Of a stretch of DNA of 20,316 nucleotides, positions 9,583-19,876 are shown piece after piece. A program made the position numbers and the translations under genes. This stretch comes from Mesotaenium endlicherianum (Eukaryota > Streptophyta > Zygnematophyceae > Zygnematales > Mesotaeniaceae). The notes beneath the pieces were generated by a model, which was not told the origin of the DNA, searched no databases, and was given only the letters and a program-made list of their open reading frames with translations. Each line of letters opens with the position of its first letter. The first letter of the stretch is position 1. The stretch lies in contig WELA01004268.1 in NCBI GenBank assembly GCA_009602735.1, positions 1,733,693 through 1,754,008 on the forward strand. The letters are read 5' to 3'.

Positions 9583-9759
9583 CTTCTTAAATTCTAGTAC
9601 ACATCTGCGTCCAGTCCAACGATTCTGTGAGCTGCCAATCCTGCTGTTACTGCCTGGTTGATTTGCAAGCTGGACCTTTGAAACACATGCAGAAGCCAGA
9701 ATGGCTAAAGAATTTGCTACAGTCGCCCGGCAGGTAAGGCTTGCAGTTACGCTCGCCAT
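9583..9759 (-). CDS. Alternative transit-peptide exon for cytochrome c6A (uncertain)
   Basis: A 59-codon frame starts MASVTASLTCRATVANSL and is rich in Ala, Ser, Thr and Val with few acidic residues, like a chloroplast transit peptide. It ends at a GTATAT donor after AAGAAG. That donor (phase 0) does not fit the frame of the following c6A sequence through the CTGCAG acceptor ending at about 9525. A weaker GTGTAC donor at about 9597 would fit. It could be an alternative first exon or chance sequence. Its ATG lies inside the short direct repeat at 9716-9789. Confidence 0.3.
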
Positions 9760-9789
9760 ATTTATTATATGACAGGAAAACAGCAGTGC
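9716..9789. repeat. Direct repeat, copy 1
   Basis: Begins GCTACAGTCG and ends near CAGCAGTGCG. It closely matches 10004-10065 and differs by an extra segment of about 10 bases (CTTGCAGTTA-like) plus scattered substitutions. It spans the ATG of the alternative c6A first exon. Confidence 0.75.
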
Positions 9790-10458
9790 GTCTGTCTCGC
9801 ATCACCGCCTCACATCCGAATTTTTTCATACACTCACCACCAAGGTGATCATCTCCTGCATTTTTTTTAGCTCTACTGCATAACTTCTGTGCCAACTTGC
9901 AACAAGTACTTCTTTCTTAACGTGAACTTTTTATTATTATTCGGAGTATCGCAGCTTAAAACAGTCTTCTCGCATTTATCGCAATTGAGTCTGTCAAAAG
10001 CTAGCTACAGTCGCTCGGCAGGTAATGCTCGCCATAATTATATTATGACAGGAACACAGCAGTGCACTTCGTTTCAGTTTTACTAGGTTATATAGCATCT
10101 AGTTTGTAGCTACTAACATGCTCACGAGTGCATTCTGTTCATAGCTTTCATATAATGAGAATCTTTGCACACACTTCTGTAGGTGTAAGGCTTATATGAA
10201 CTGATATATCCCTGGACCCATTGAAATGTTTGTCCACTTGGGTGATAACAATTATTGTCGGTATGGTGGGCACCTGCCAATTAGCGTATTATGACTGATA
10301 TGTTTGCTGGGCGTAACGTTGATAGCCGCATACAAGAGGCCCAGAAGATTTAACATGGGATCCTGAGCCGCAGGACTATCTTAGGATGTTGCAGCTAAGC
10401 TCCTGCCTGTAGTGCATGCGGCATGTGCAGTGCAAGGCATCCTTCACTACTTGGAAAT
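9760..10458. promoter_or_regulatory. Divergent 5' flank shared by cytochrome c6A and LPA1
   Basis: This AT-rich gap separates the leftward c6A gene from the rightward LPA1 gene, so promoters for both should lie here or just inside their 5' UTRs. I see no clear TATA box in a decisive position. Apart from the second direct-repeat copy, no coding or RNA feature is recognised. Confidence 0.45.
10004..10065. repeat. Direct repeat, copy 2
   Basis: Second copy of the 9716-9789 element, about 290 bases away in the same orientation, sharing CGGCAGGTAA, GCTCGCCAT and TATTATGACAGGAA. It lies in the space between the divergent c6A and LPA1 genes. Confidence 0.75.
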
Positions 10459-13400
10459 ATGGGGGAGAGCATTAAGCTACTCTATATTGTCGTCCAAGAT
10501 GATGAACCTCGCATGGAAGGGAAAGTTTACACCAATGTCAATCCTCGGTATACACGGTCCATGTTGACTTCAACTCTCCAAATTATGGGGTGTAAAACGC
10601 GTCATGCCCATAAGGTATCTCCCTCAACTGTAGTATTACCAACCATTTGCCCTGCTAATCTTGTACTTGAGAGTAAGTCCTTCTTTGGAGAAGAATCTAT
10701 GCAACAGCTTCAGCTGATACATCAATTTCGATATTCAATAGGTGTTTGTAGAAAGTGCAGTTCTTAAGTTGATCAGCATGGTCGTTAGTTTTTACAGTTT
10801 TTGTTGACCAACCAGGGGTTCAACTTATTTCCTGCAATGATGTTATACATATCCGGAGGCAAGTTTGCCAAGTTTTTTAACATCCGCACATGCCTGTCCA
10901 AAGTCTCACTCAAGAAATCATTTGCCTATTCCCTGGCTCTTGCTCCTGTAAAGCCTGCTCTTATATATTTATACATTGCTTCCTCCCTAAAACCATCCAC
11001 ATCAACCTTTTTTTTGCAGATCTGTCATCGGGCATTTGAGTTATTCAGTCTTGAGCTTTCAGGAAGGGGCTCCCGGCAGGACAGGCCAGCGGAAGAGAGT
11101 CAACAGGAAAAGTTGACTTTGCAATTGAGTAAGGGTGCAGATGCTTTACTTGGAGGCCTTGTGGAGCATCCAGAGGCATATGCATTAGAAACGGGAGGGG
11201 GCACTGTGGTCATTCTCTCGCAGAAGGACAAAAATCAAGGTCAGAAAGATGGCAAGTTGGCAGGGCAGGAGCCAAATGGTGGTCACAATGGTCTCATGAT
11301 CCCGTCGTCGCTGAGCAAGGTTTTTGAAGAGAGGGAGGCTCAAGTTAAGGCGCAGGCTCCTATTGAGCAGCAGAGCAGCAACACAGCCCAGGTGAAGCGG
11401 AAGAAGTTTCTGGACGTAGTCTGCCGCGCACTTGCGGAGTATCGTTACATTGGACCGAATCAGCGCTCCGACTTGATGCTAGCATGCAGGTAGACAGCTC
11501 GTACCTTTTCTTCCTGCTACACATTTATTTGAATGAAGATGTATCCCCAGTTTAGGCATTCTGTTACTAGAAACACTATGATATGTGCTCAAATCACTAA
11601 CATCACCTACCTGTATATGATGCAGATTGCGGGAGAAGAAGATGTCCGTCACTGTCCTCTTGTGTGGCACGAGTGGCTGTGGGAAGTCCACTCTTTCATC
11701 CTTGTTGGTAAGTTGCATCTTGAGCTCTCCACTTCCTCCTGATGTTAATCCACGCCAGCTGAGTGGAGCCCTTAAACACTTATCTGAATCCAAAGGGGTC
11801 TCGTCACATTGGTGGATGAAAGCTAGGAAGACGTGTTTGCCAAGGGGGTGCAGTCACAACTTTATCTTGCTTCGATGAACTATCGTTGAATCTAATACTG
11901 TAAATGCTCGGTAAGGCATACACGCATGCGTCCTTCTGCTGGCCATTCTCAAAGTGATCATTGAGCAGGTAGGCCGATAAACTTCAATTTCAAAGTAGGC
12001 TATTCATACATGATGTCTACACCTCTTCCGGCGCAGGCAAGCAGGCTCGGCATAAGCACAGTGGTGTCGACGGACTCCGTTCGGCACATGATGAGAAGCT
12101 TCACAGGGGAAGACGAGAACCCCCTTCTCTGGTCTTCAACCTACCACGCGGGCGAGTTCCTGGACCCTGTCGCTGTGGCCCAGGCCAAAGCCAAGACAAA
12201 GGCAAGCACGGCGCCAGGCCAGCTGGCCAGGACCGCCTCAGATGGTCCCACCGATGCTGGGGCTCTGAGGGCAGCAGAAAAAGGCAAGCATAAAGTGGAT
12301 GAAACCTCCACCCCCACCCCCACCACCTCCACCTCCGCCACTCACTTGACAATCCCATCAGCTCCTGGCATGCAACAGGCTGAGGCCTTCGCCTCGTCGT
12401 TGCCTCAGGGCCAGGACAGCGGCGAGAGCAGTAGTCATAAAGGCACGCCGGGCGCATCAAGCAGCGCGGAAGGGAAGGCCCAGGGCGGGCAGGAAATGGT
12501 GGCTGGCGTGATCAGCGCCAAGGAGATGGCCATCCAGGGCTTCAAGGCGCAGAGCGAGATGGTGATTGACAGCCTCGACCGCCTCATCTCGCAGTGGGAG
12601 CAGCGCCGCGAGTCCGTCATTGTGGAGGGCGTGCACTTGAGCCTCAACTTTGTGGTATGCACTCGTGCTCTCTCTGTGTGCGTCGCTTGTGTGGTCTTTT
12701 GTGGATGTCTGTGCCCTCCTGTGCCCTCCCTCTATCCCAGCCACGCAACCACCCCTGGCCCTAGTACCTTTCCTTTGGCGGAGCAGTAGCCCAGGATGCT
12801 GAATAGAGCACCACGTGTGAAAGGCTTGCGCATTTTTTCAATACTTTCGTGTGTGTTGCATACTTATGGTCTCTGTGTGCATCAAGCTTCTCTTAGTTTC
12901 CTTCTGAGATGAACTACGCAATCCTGGGAGCATCAGAATCACTCAGCCTCTTTGTCTCTTTTGACACGCGAAGCTGTCCCCTGCCGGTGGTGCAGATGGC
13001 GCTCATGCGCAAGCACCCCAGCATCATCCCCTTCATGATATGCATCGCCAACGAGCAGAAGCATCTAGAGAGGTTTGCCGTGCGCGCCAAGTACATGACC
13101 CTGGACCCGGCGCGCAACAAGTACGTCAAGTACATCCGCAACATCCGCACCATCCAGGAGTACCTCTGCAAGCGTGCTGATAAGCATCTGGTTCCCAAGG
13201 TGAACCACATGCAGCCGTGCTTCTTGGTACCTTGCCCGTGTCAGCGGCTCGTTAAATTGAATTTCAAATGTTGCAATACAAGTGAGGCAGAAGTGGGGCA
13301 GGGCGTGGTTTGGAGCCCATTACTGTGGAGCATAAGTGGGGCGGGGGGGAGGGGAGGGGAGGGGAGAATGATGGTGAAGTACGGTAAAGGAACCCTGAAG

Positions 13401-16203
13401 CACACTGTGATCCCTGCAGCCGCTCAGAGAGGTCCACAGTCTGACCACAACTTGTTTTCGAGCTCTCGCTCATGGCGCCTGATAAGCTGCTGGCACAACG
13501 CTGTGCTGTGTGGCTCGGCTACGCTGAGCTGAGGAGGTCGTGTGAGCAGGTGAACAACACCAACGTAGACAAGAGCGTGGCGGCCATCCACGCGACGACG
13601 TTCGCGTGCCTGCGGCGCCAGGCGGGCGGGGAGGCCCTATACGACCCCGGCACCAACACCGTGCGCGGCGTGCTGGAGGAGTACCAGAAGCAGTACGCCA
13701 CCTCGGGCCTCACATCCAAGGGCATGTTCAAGCTCATCCAGCGCCAGGGCTCCTCGCGCAGCCTGATGGCACTCGTGCACAGCGGCAGCGGCGGGCAGGC
13801 GGACAAGGAGTGGCCCGTCTCCGAGGACAACACGGGCGGCTTTGCGCTCGCGGCGGCTCCCAGCAGAGGCAAGGCCGAGGGCAAGGGCATGGCTGCCGGG
13901 GCCGGCCAGCTGTCCAGCCTGCTGCGGAGCAACGGGGAGCCCCCCGAGGCAAATGGCGGCAAGGGGCCGCTGGCCACCTCCCTGAGCGGCGAAAGCTCCA
14001 GCAATGATGGCGGAGCTGCTGTTGCTGCTGCCTCGGAAAGAGGAGAGAGCAGCGCTGCTGCCGGCATTAGAGGCAGCTGCGAGTGTGACCACGACTCAGA
14101 GCCTGATGACGCTGATGCTGGTGCTGGTGCTGGTGCTGGTGCCGATGCTGGCGCTGGAGGTGGCAGTGCGAGTGGTGCTGGGCAGTCTATCCCCGTCATC
14201 TCCCCTGCCTCCGGCGGCAGCACCAGCAGCAGCAGGGGCACCAGCAGAGTCACAAGCCCCAACATGGGTGGCACTGCATCGCTTGCAGGGGTGGGATCGC
14301 CGGTGCATGTCAGGTTTGGCGGCCACGGCCTTGCTTCATGGGCTTCTGCAAATGGCCGCAGCGGCAGCACGCATGGCAATGATGCTGAGAGCCGTGGAGG
14401 AGGAGGTGTGGGCCTTCCCTCAGGGCCCGACCATGCGGCTGGCAGCAGAACTGCCGACAAGCCTTCCGGAACTTTCGACTCCGCCGCTACCCCCGACTTC
14501 CGGCGGAGCGACTCTGTTTCGACGGAGAAAGAGGTGCGTGCTGTGCGGCTTGCGCTTGTGTGCCACCATGCCGCCGTGCCTAAGCTGGACCTGCTCTGTG
14601 ATGACCACTTGCCCCTTGTGGAAGCTTCCAGGAGGCAATAGTCTGCTGGAAGCTGTTTCTGGAGCAGCTCTGGTCAGGTTGTTTTGAGATGCTGTGAAGA
14701 TTGTTTGTCAAAATTCAGCAGAATATGGATGCTGAAGAAAATTGTGAAGGAGACCAATGAGAGCGGCAAGAAGTTGAGCCGAGTCACACCATGTCTCTCG
14801 ACTGCATAAAGTGACTTCTCACTCTGCCAGATGGCTGGCTTCTCTGGTTTACTTATTCCTAGCCACGTGTGCCCCCACCTGGATGCTAATGATGCCACTT
14901 GGCGATGTGGGGTTTGAGCTGCAGCACACTACGGAGGCTGCGGCGGTGGCCGCGTCAGACAGCGAGGAGGATGTCTCGGAGGACACAGAGGGTGGGAGCA
15001 GCAGCGGGGAGAGCAGCCACCATGCGGCCAGCTACATTGACGACGATGAGGTGTGTGTATGTGTGTGTACATGCGCTGCCCCTCAGCTTTAGTCTGCCCC
15101 ATTGCTTTCGCCTTACTCAGCTTGTGTGTCTCGCTGTAGTGGACTTCCAGGTTCAGCTCATGCAGGCATCACCCGCATGCTCTGTCATGGATTGAGGACG
15201 AGAGGTGAGGCTGGAAAAGGAACTGGACTTGTGGCCAGCTGAGGAACGCCTACGCCTTCAGGTGGCGCAAATCATCTGTCAAGGGAATGGTGATGATAGC
15301 GCAGTAGTTGAAGGCATGCATGAGGCAGCTTAGGGCTGCAGGCAAGTTGGCAAAGAAGGGCCACTGGTTGACAGTAGTGGTGGTCTTGGTCTCGGGCTTG
15401 TGTTGGTGCTCTCTCTTGCTTGCTGTCTGCAGGATGGCTCTGTGGACGAGGAGGACAGTTTCGGCAGCCACTCATCTGAGGAGGAGACCGACGACTTGGC
15501 ACCTGCAGAAAGCCGGGAGGAGGACAACTTCTGGTTCGACGGCGCAGACGATACGAGCCACAGGTTTGGTATTCCACGTGCGGATCCTGATAGCGAGGTG
15601 CTGGCGCCGTCGAAGCAGCCCTTTAGGGCAGAGTCCTTGAAGCGGTCAAGCTCCTCCTCCCTGCAGGACTTGCCAGAGGGGAGGAAGCTCGAGGAGAGGA
15701 CGCTTTCCGAGCATGTGCTCAATGGTGACGATGCCAAGTGTCGGCACCAGCAGGGGCGGAGCGCGCGGCGGACCAAGAGCGAGAAGTGGCATTGCAGCGA
15801 CCCCGGTACTGTCAGCCCGCCCTCGTCAGTCAGTGCAGAAGCGGTCCGCAGCAGGTCGGCTCAGGCCCGCTCCCTGCCCAAGCGCAGAAGGTCTAGGAGG
15901 TGGCGGGGCCGTGCCAAGTCGTCAGGTGACCAGTCGTCTGCTTGTGAGCACGACGAGCTGGATTCTGCGGGTAGCACATTTACCGGAGTTCTGGAAAATG
16001 GCTCGCAAGATAGCGCCATAGCTGGTGCTTCTCCTGCTGTTCATCATAACGGTACACTTGAACCTGAGCTCCCGCAGCCTACTGTGAGTTCCTTGCGCAT
16101 CAGCTTCTAGTTTTCATGTATTAGCTAAGTAGGTCTATCAGGCCTTTATACTGCTCCCCACTTACAGGCCGCAGCAGGTACAATATTCAACGAGGGATTA
16201 TGA
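10459..16203 (+). CDS. LPA1: LPA1 homologue, P-loop protein related to 2-phosphoglycerate kinase (complete, nine exons)
   Basis: Exons: 10459-10614, 11020-11489, 11626-11707, 12037-12654, 12996-13199, 13550-14533, 14925-15050, 15433-16083 and 16168-16203 (TGA), giving 1108 residues. LPA1 genes in plants lower seed phytate when lost. The protein resembles archaeal 2-phosphoglycerate kinase, but its reaction is not settled. Landmarks: N-terminal LLYIVV and [21 protein letters not shown] (ATP-cone-like region); the [20 protein letters not shown] segment; Walker [10 protein letters not shown] at 223-231; [12 protein letters not shown]; the [14 protein letters not shown] helix; [54 protein letters not shown]. 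The start at 10459 is preferred over an in-frame ATG at 10423 because the family begins just before LYIVV. A low-complexity insert (residues about 293-396, Thr/Pro/Ser-rich) interrupts the kinase core. The tail is acidic Ser/Glu/Asp-rich, then has a basic [11 protein letters not shown] cluster (about 15880-15910). Convergent with the SPX-MFS gene. Confidence 0.92.
13337..13366 (+). repeat. G-run tract in LPA1 intron 5
   Basis: Several runs of four or more G separated by single A or C on the sense strand, inside intron 13200-13549. The pattern fits a potential G-quadruplex in the pre-mRNA. Confidence 0.7.
14106..14166 (+). repeat. Coding repeat for a Gly-Ala-Asp tract in LPA1
   Basis: GCTGGT-type hexamers repeat in frame and encode alternating Ala-Gly with interspersed Asp ([18 protein letters not shown]). 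It lies in exon 13550-14533, after the conserved kinase-related part, within a Gly/Ser-rich probably disordered region. Length may vary between individuals. Confidence 0.8.
14886..14890 (+). other. Likely branch point of LPA1 intron 6
   Basis: CTAAT lies about 35 bases before the CTGCAG acceptor of exon 14925-15050, at the expected distance for a lariat branch point. It supports the choice of that acceptor. Confidence 0.4.
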
Positions 16204-17474
16204 GAAGAATGTTTCTAGCAGGCAGCGGGGCTTGCTCTCTACTATGTCTCCTGCCAGGACATAGAGCCTCAGGTATTTTGACGAGGGTAGGTGACATAAG
16301 AGCTCAGCATCTTCCCCCTCCCATATACATGTATCTTCAAGTATACAACCTGATAGCGTGCAAGCATAGCTATCGCTAGATTTTGGTTAGGCAGGTATAC
16401 TAAAGGGAGTGAGTAGTTGTACATATAGGAGCACTTGCTTATGTTACCAAGTCCGCTGTGCAAGTTAATGACTTTGCACGTAATGACTTTGCACACGGTT
16501 AGCTCTTTACAAACATGGGAATCAGTTGGTTACCACATCAAAGCTTGCACAGATATTGCGCATGCTACAATCGATGTTCTCAGGCTTCTTTTGACAGGCC
16601 CTCTTGTATCAAGCATCTTGAGTACCTCCGAGTGCTATTGGAGGTACCTAGCTTACTAAGCTAGCATGACACAAATTTTCAATAGTCAGTTACGCAAGCG
16701 TGATACACTTTTTGATATTCTCTTTGGCATTACAATTCACGTGCATTGCATGTAAGGTTGTCTTCTGCCAACTCTTGCATGCACTTAACGTCAATGTACA
16801 AGTTCCCTATTGCTGCATATCACATCCATCGGTCTGCACTGCAATGCCACTGCACGTATGTATAAATGATCGTGTTTCAAATTTAGTCTTTTCTATTCAG
16901 GCACTGATTGAAAACAAGCCTTCCATAATGTATCTAATGCAAGTCACTGTACTTTGGCATGACACATATCATGCAAAGTAGAAGTTGTGTAATATATTCA
17001 ATCATGCAACCCAACTAATCAAAGCCTTACAAGCCAGCACATGAAGAGGCTACAAAGATCACAGGGAGGTAGTGATCCTCAGGGTTCATGCTGCCTACAG
17101 GGGCTACAAAGCTGAACATATAACGCTCGTCCTTTTCTAAGGGATGAACCAAAACTACTGTGTACAAAATGAAGGGCGTAACGATGCAGATCGGAGGACC
17201 TGCATCTGCTAATACACCCTAGTGTACACTTGCTACATATGACCTGGCAAGTGACTTACAGAGAAGCAGCCTTTCCGAGCCTGCAGACCGCAACAAGAGA
17301 AGGAGCAGGAAGCCGCGCCCCACATGCTTCTTACGCCTTGCACCTTTTTTTCTTTGAGCTAGATAAAAATTATGGCAGTAAATACAAAGCTTCTGGATAC
17401 CTGTGCTAGACTCTCCTGGCAAAAGAGAAGCCTAGCCTAGCTTCTCAGCCATCAGGCTGCGCTCGATGCAAGTT
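16204..17474. other. Convergent spacer between LPA1 and SPX-MFS, no gene recognised
   Basis: AT-rich sequence holding the 3' UTRs of both convergent genes. Short open frames (for example 16700-16981) have no recognisable motif. Several TGTAA elements, which act as polyadenylation signals in many green algae, occur (about 16750 and 16987), but I cannot assign one to either gene. Confidence 0.5.
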
Positions 17475-18939
17475 TCAGTACAAGCTGTAGTAGCGCAGCT
17501 GAGTGCAGAGCAGCGAGATGACAGCCACGCCCAGCACGGGCAACATGGTGAGATTGAGGACATATGCGCTTCCAAGAGAGCCGGCGACAGTGATGAGTCC
17601 ATCGCCCACCACGCGGGCAAATGTGCCGGCCTCCGTTGAGAGGAAGCCGCAATTGAAGGTCCCTTGGGCCAGCTTGGGCGACATCACTTTCGCCAAAAGC
17701 GCCATGGTGACGCCTGCAGGCACCCACGATTAAAATGGAACGCCCCCCGAATATGAGCACGGCATTCCGCAGAAAGACCAGGGAGCGGCAGGTGTTGCTT
17801 ACAGTAGTGCCGAGCACATCGTAATGCCCCGCACAGCTGTACCACGCACGAGAAGTGAGACAAGCGCTCGCATGCGAGAGAATCCAGTAACCAACCGAAG
17901 AAGGAGCAGACTGTCACTCCAGACTGCATTCTAGCACCAGGATCGTTGCAGAGACAATCCCGGAGAGTACGGCACAGCGAGCAAGCAAGCCACGCAAACA
18001 GAGGCCTTCCCTCTCTCTCTGCATGCAAAAAGGGCAAGCCAAAGCCTTGCGAGGGCGCGCATGCATGCCCTTAATAGAAAGGTTCCACTAGCCCGCCCAC
18101 CCCGCCCATTGGCCTGCGCACGGCTGCCCACGGCTGCTGCAATATGCAGCCGCCGTCTGGCAAAACTTGGATTTCCTTGGCGCGCTCTGGCAAGGCGGCC
18201 AGAAATTTTGGAGCAAGAGGAGACCAGAAGCAACGGAGGCGCACAAGGAGGCGAGGGTGCGCGCGGCACCGGCGACGAGGGCAGCATACCTTCGGTGACG
18301 TTGCAGGTGACAAATACAATGATGGCCGACCCTATGTACTGCGTGTGCGTGTACGGCACCCAGGGGGAGAAGCTGAGGCTGGCCAGCACGCCCACCAGCG
18401 TGACGATCTGCGTCCACCAGATGACCAGCCTGCAGGGAGTAGGAAGGCACTCACAGCCAGCTAAGTAATGCGCCCATGATCCCGGTGAGGGAGAGCATTC
18501 CGCAGCGAGTGCCACAGAATGCAGAGTAGGGCTGACACCATCTGCATGGAAGCACTGGGGCAATGGCAGATGCATAGATGGATGGAGGGACGGCACTTGG
18601 CAACAGGGGGTGCCGTAGGATGTGCAAGATGGGCACCACTCTCCTGCTGCCACCAGGAGCTCGCCAGTCAGTCGCGAGAAGGACCACCCGACGAGGAACG
18701 GCCGACATATCGTGTGCTAGTTTTGGCAGCGGCTGAGACTCGGAACATAGAACGCAGAACTGGACACTGGGCACTTGCAGTCTTCACACTCATCTGATCT
18801 CCTCCGTCAAGCCAGCAAAACCTTCACCTGCCTTCCGTGGTGACTGCCACGGACTAACAGCAAGTCTTGCAGGTGGTCCTGACAGATTGCTGAGGGGAGA
18901 AGTCACCCGAGCTTAGGAGCTCAAGTGGAGTGACAAGGG

Positions 18940-18979
<40 letters not shown>

Positions 18980-19876
18980 TCGCAGCAGGCAGAATGGGCT
19001 GAAGTGCGTGCACTAATGACAAGTGCCTACCTGTCCTCAAAGATGTTGCTCACATAGTGGCCCACCACAGCGCTGACGGGCAGCACCGTGAGGCCCAGGC
19101 ACGCCAGGAAGGATCCCACCTGCACGCACGCACGCACGCACGCACGCACACGCACGTGTCGTTGGATCAGTCAGCCAGGGAGGCACGCAGTCGACTGAGG
19201 AGCAAGCGTTGGAGAACCGGCAGGCTTGGGGCTGCAGGGCGTGCACTGGCTTCTGTCTGACCGGCACACTGCCGGCCAGTGTGAGGCACAAGAAACGTCA
19301 ATATGACTACTTGGCACACTCTATGGGAAAGGCTTTGTCCTCCTCCTCTTCCTCCTCCTCCTGCTCCTCCACCTGTCCTCTTTTCAGGTCCACGTTTGCA
19401 GCTAGGCATGGCGTTCATTCCCCTCTCCTCTCGAGCAGGAAACACCTTGAACTAGGCCCAGGCCTATTGCTAAGCCTCGCCCTGAGCGTAAGCCTTGGGG
19501 CTTGGGTCTAAGCCTCCCTCGCTGACTCCGGCATGAGTCTCATGCCAAGCCCTTAGGCTTAGCCTGCCTACCTTACGCCAGGCGAAGAAGCAACGGTTTT
19601 GGAGCAGCAAGGGGCGATGGGGTGGCGAGGAGGAGGAGGAGGAGGAGGAGGAGGAGGAGGAGGAGGAGGAGGAGCGAGCTAGCGGACCTGGCTGGTGGTC
19701 CAGGAGAAGTAGTACTTGGCCACCACGCCCGACTCCGACACCAGCACCTCCTGCGCAAACTTGATCATGAAGTAGACGAGCAGCAGCAGCTGCACGGGCG
19801 CCGTCATCTCCTTCTTCAGCCCCGCCCAGCTCTCCACCTGCCCGCTGCTCTTGCTTTTCTCCTCCTTGGCCCCCTC
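17475..19876 (-). CDS. PHT5: SPX-MFS vacuolar phosphate transporter, C-terminal part (partial, four exons)
   Basis: PHT5/VPT proteins combine a cytosolic SPX domain with a major-facilitator fold and move inorganic phosphate across the vacuolar membrane. Exons: 19876-19688, 19119-19031, 18429-18290 and 17713-17475 (TGA), together 218 residues with consistent phases. Diagnostic segments: [18 protein letters not shown], then [12 protein letters not shown]...NIFEDR, then [14 protein letters not shown], then [20 protein letters not shown] and [16 protein letters not shown], ending YYSLY. These match the last membrane helices of the family in order. Usual length is about 700 residues, so the SPX domain and earlier helices lie beyond 20316. 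No exon was recognised between 19877 and 20316. Two acceptors directly follow CGTG-type repeats. The exon A donor is the weak GTCCGC. Phosphate and inositol pyrophosphate sensing through SPX is family knowledge, not visible here. Confidence 0.88.
18941..18974. repeat. (CAG)n trinucleotide repeat in an SPX-MFS intron
   Basis: About eleven CAG units, reading (CTG)n on the sense strand, in intron 18430-19030. Non-coding in the splice model. Confidence 0.9.
19122..19156. repeat. (GCAC)n repeat next to a splice acceptor
   Basis: GCAC tetranucleotide repeats touch the acceptor of exon 19119-19031. On the sense strand they read CGTG repeats ending in TGCAG. A similar CGTGTG repeat precedes exon 19876-19688 (about 19880-19900). 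Confidence 0.85.
19627..19674. repeat. (GGA)n trinucleotide repeat in an SPX-MFS intron
   Basis: About sixteen GGA units just downstream, in gene direction, of exon 19876-19688. The sense strand reads (TCC)n. A shorter imperfect TCC run lies at about 19337-19374 in the same intron. Confidence 0.9.

Noticed and set aside
13519..14460. A 313-codon antisense ORF opposite LPA1 exon 6
   Set aside because: It is a shadow of the GC-rich coding exon; its product is Pro/Ala/Leu low-complexity and the sense frame is clearly the conserved one.
14004..14687. A 227-codon plus-strand ORF overlapping LPA1 exon 6 in another frame
   Set aside because: The Leu/Ala/Met-rich product is typical of an off-frame reading of Gly/Ala/Ser codons; the overlapping LPA1 frame fits splice phase and family.
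18061..18468. Plus-strand ORF opposite the SPX-MFS exon 18429-18290
   Set aside because: It is an antisense shadow; the minus strand carries the family motifs with matching splice sites.
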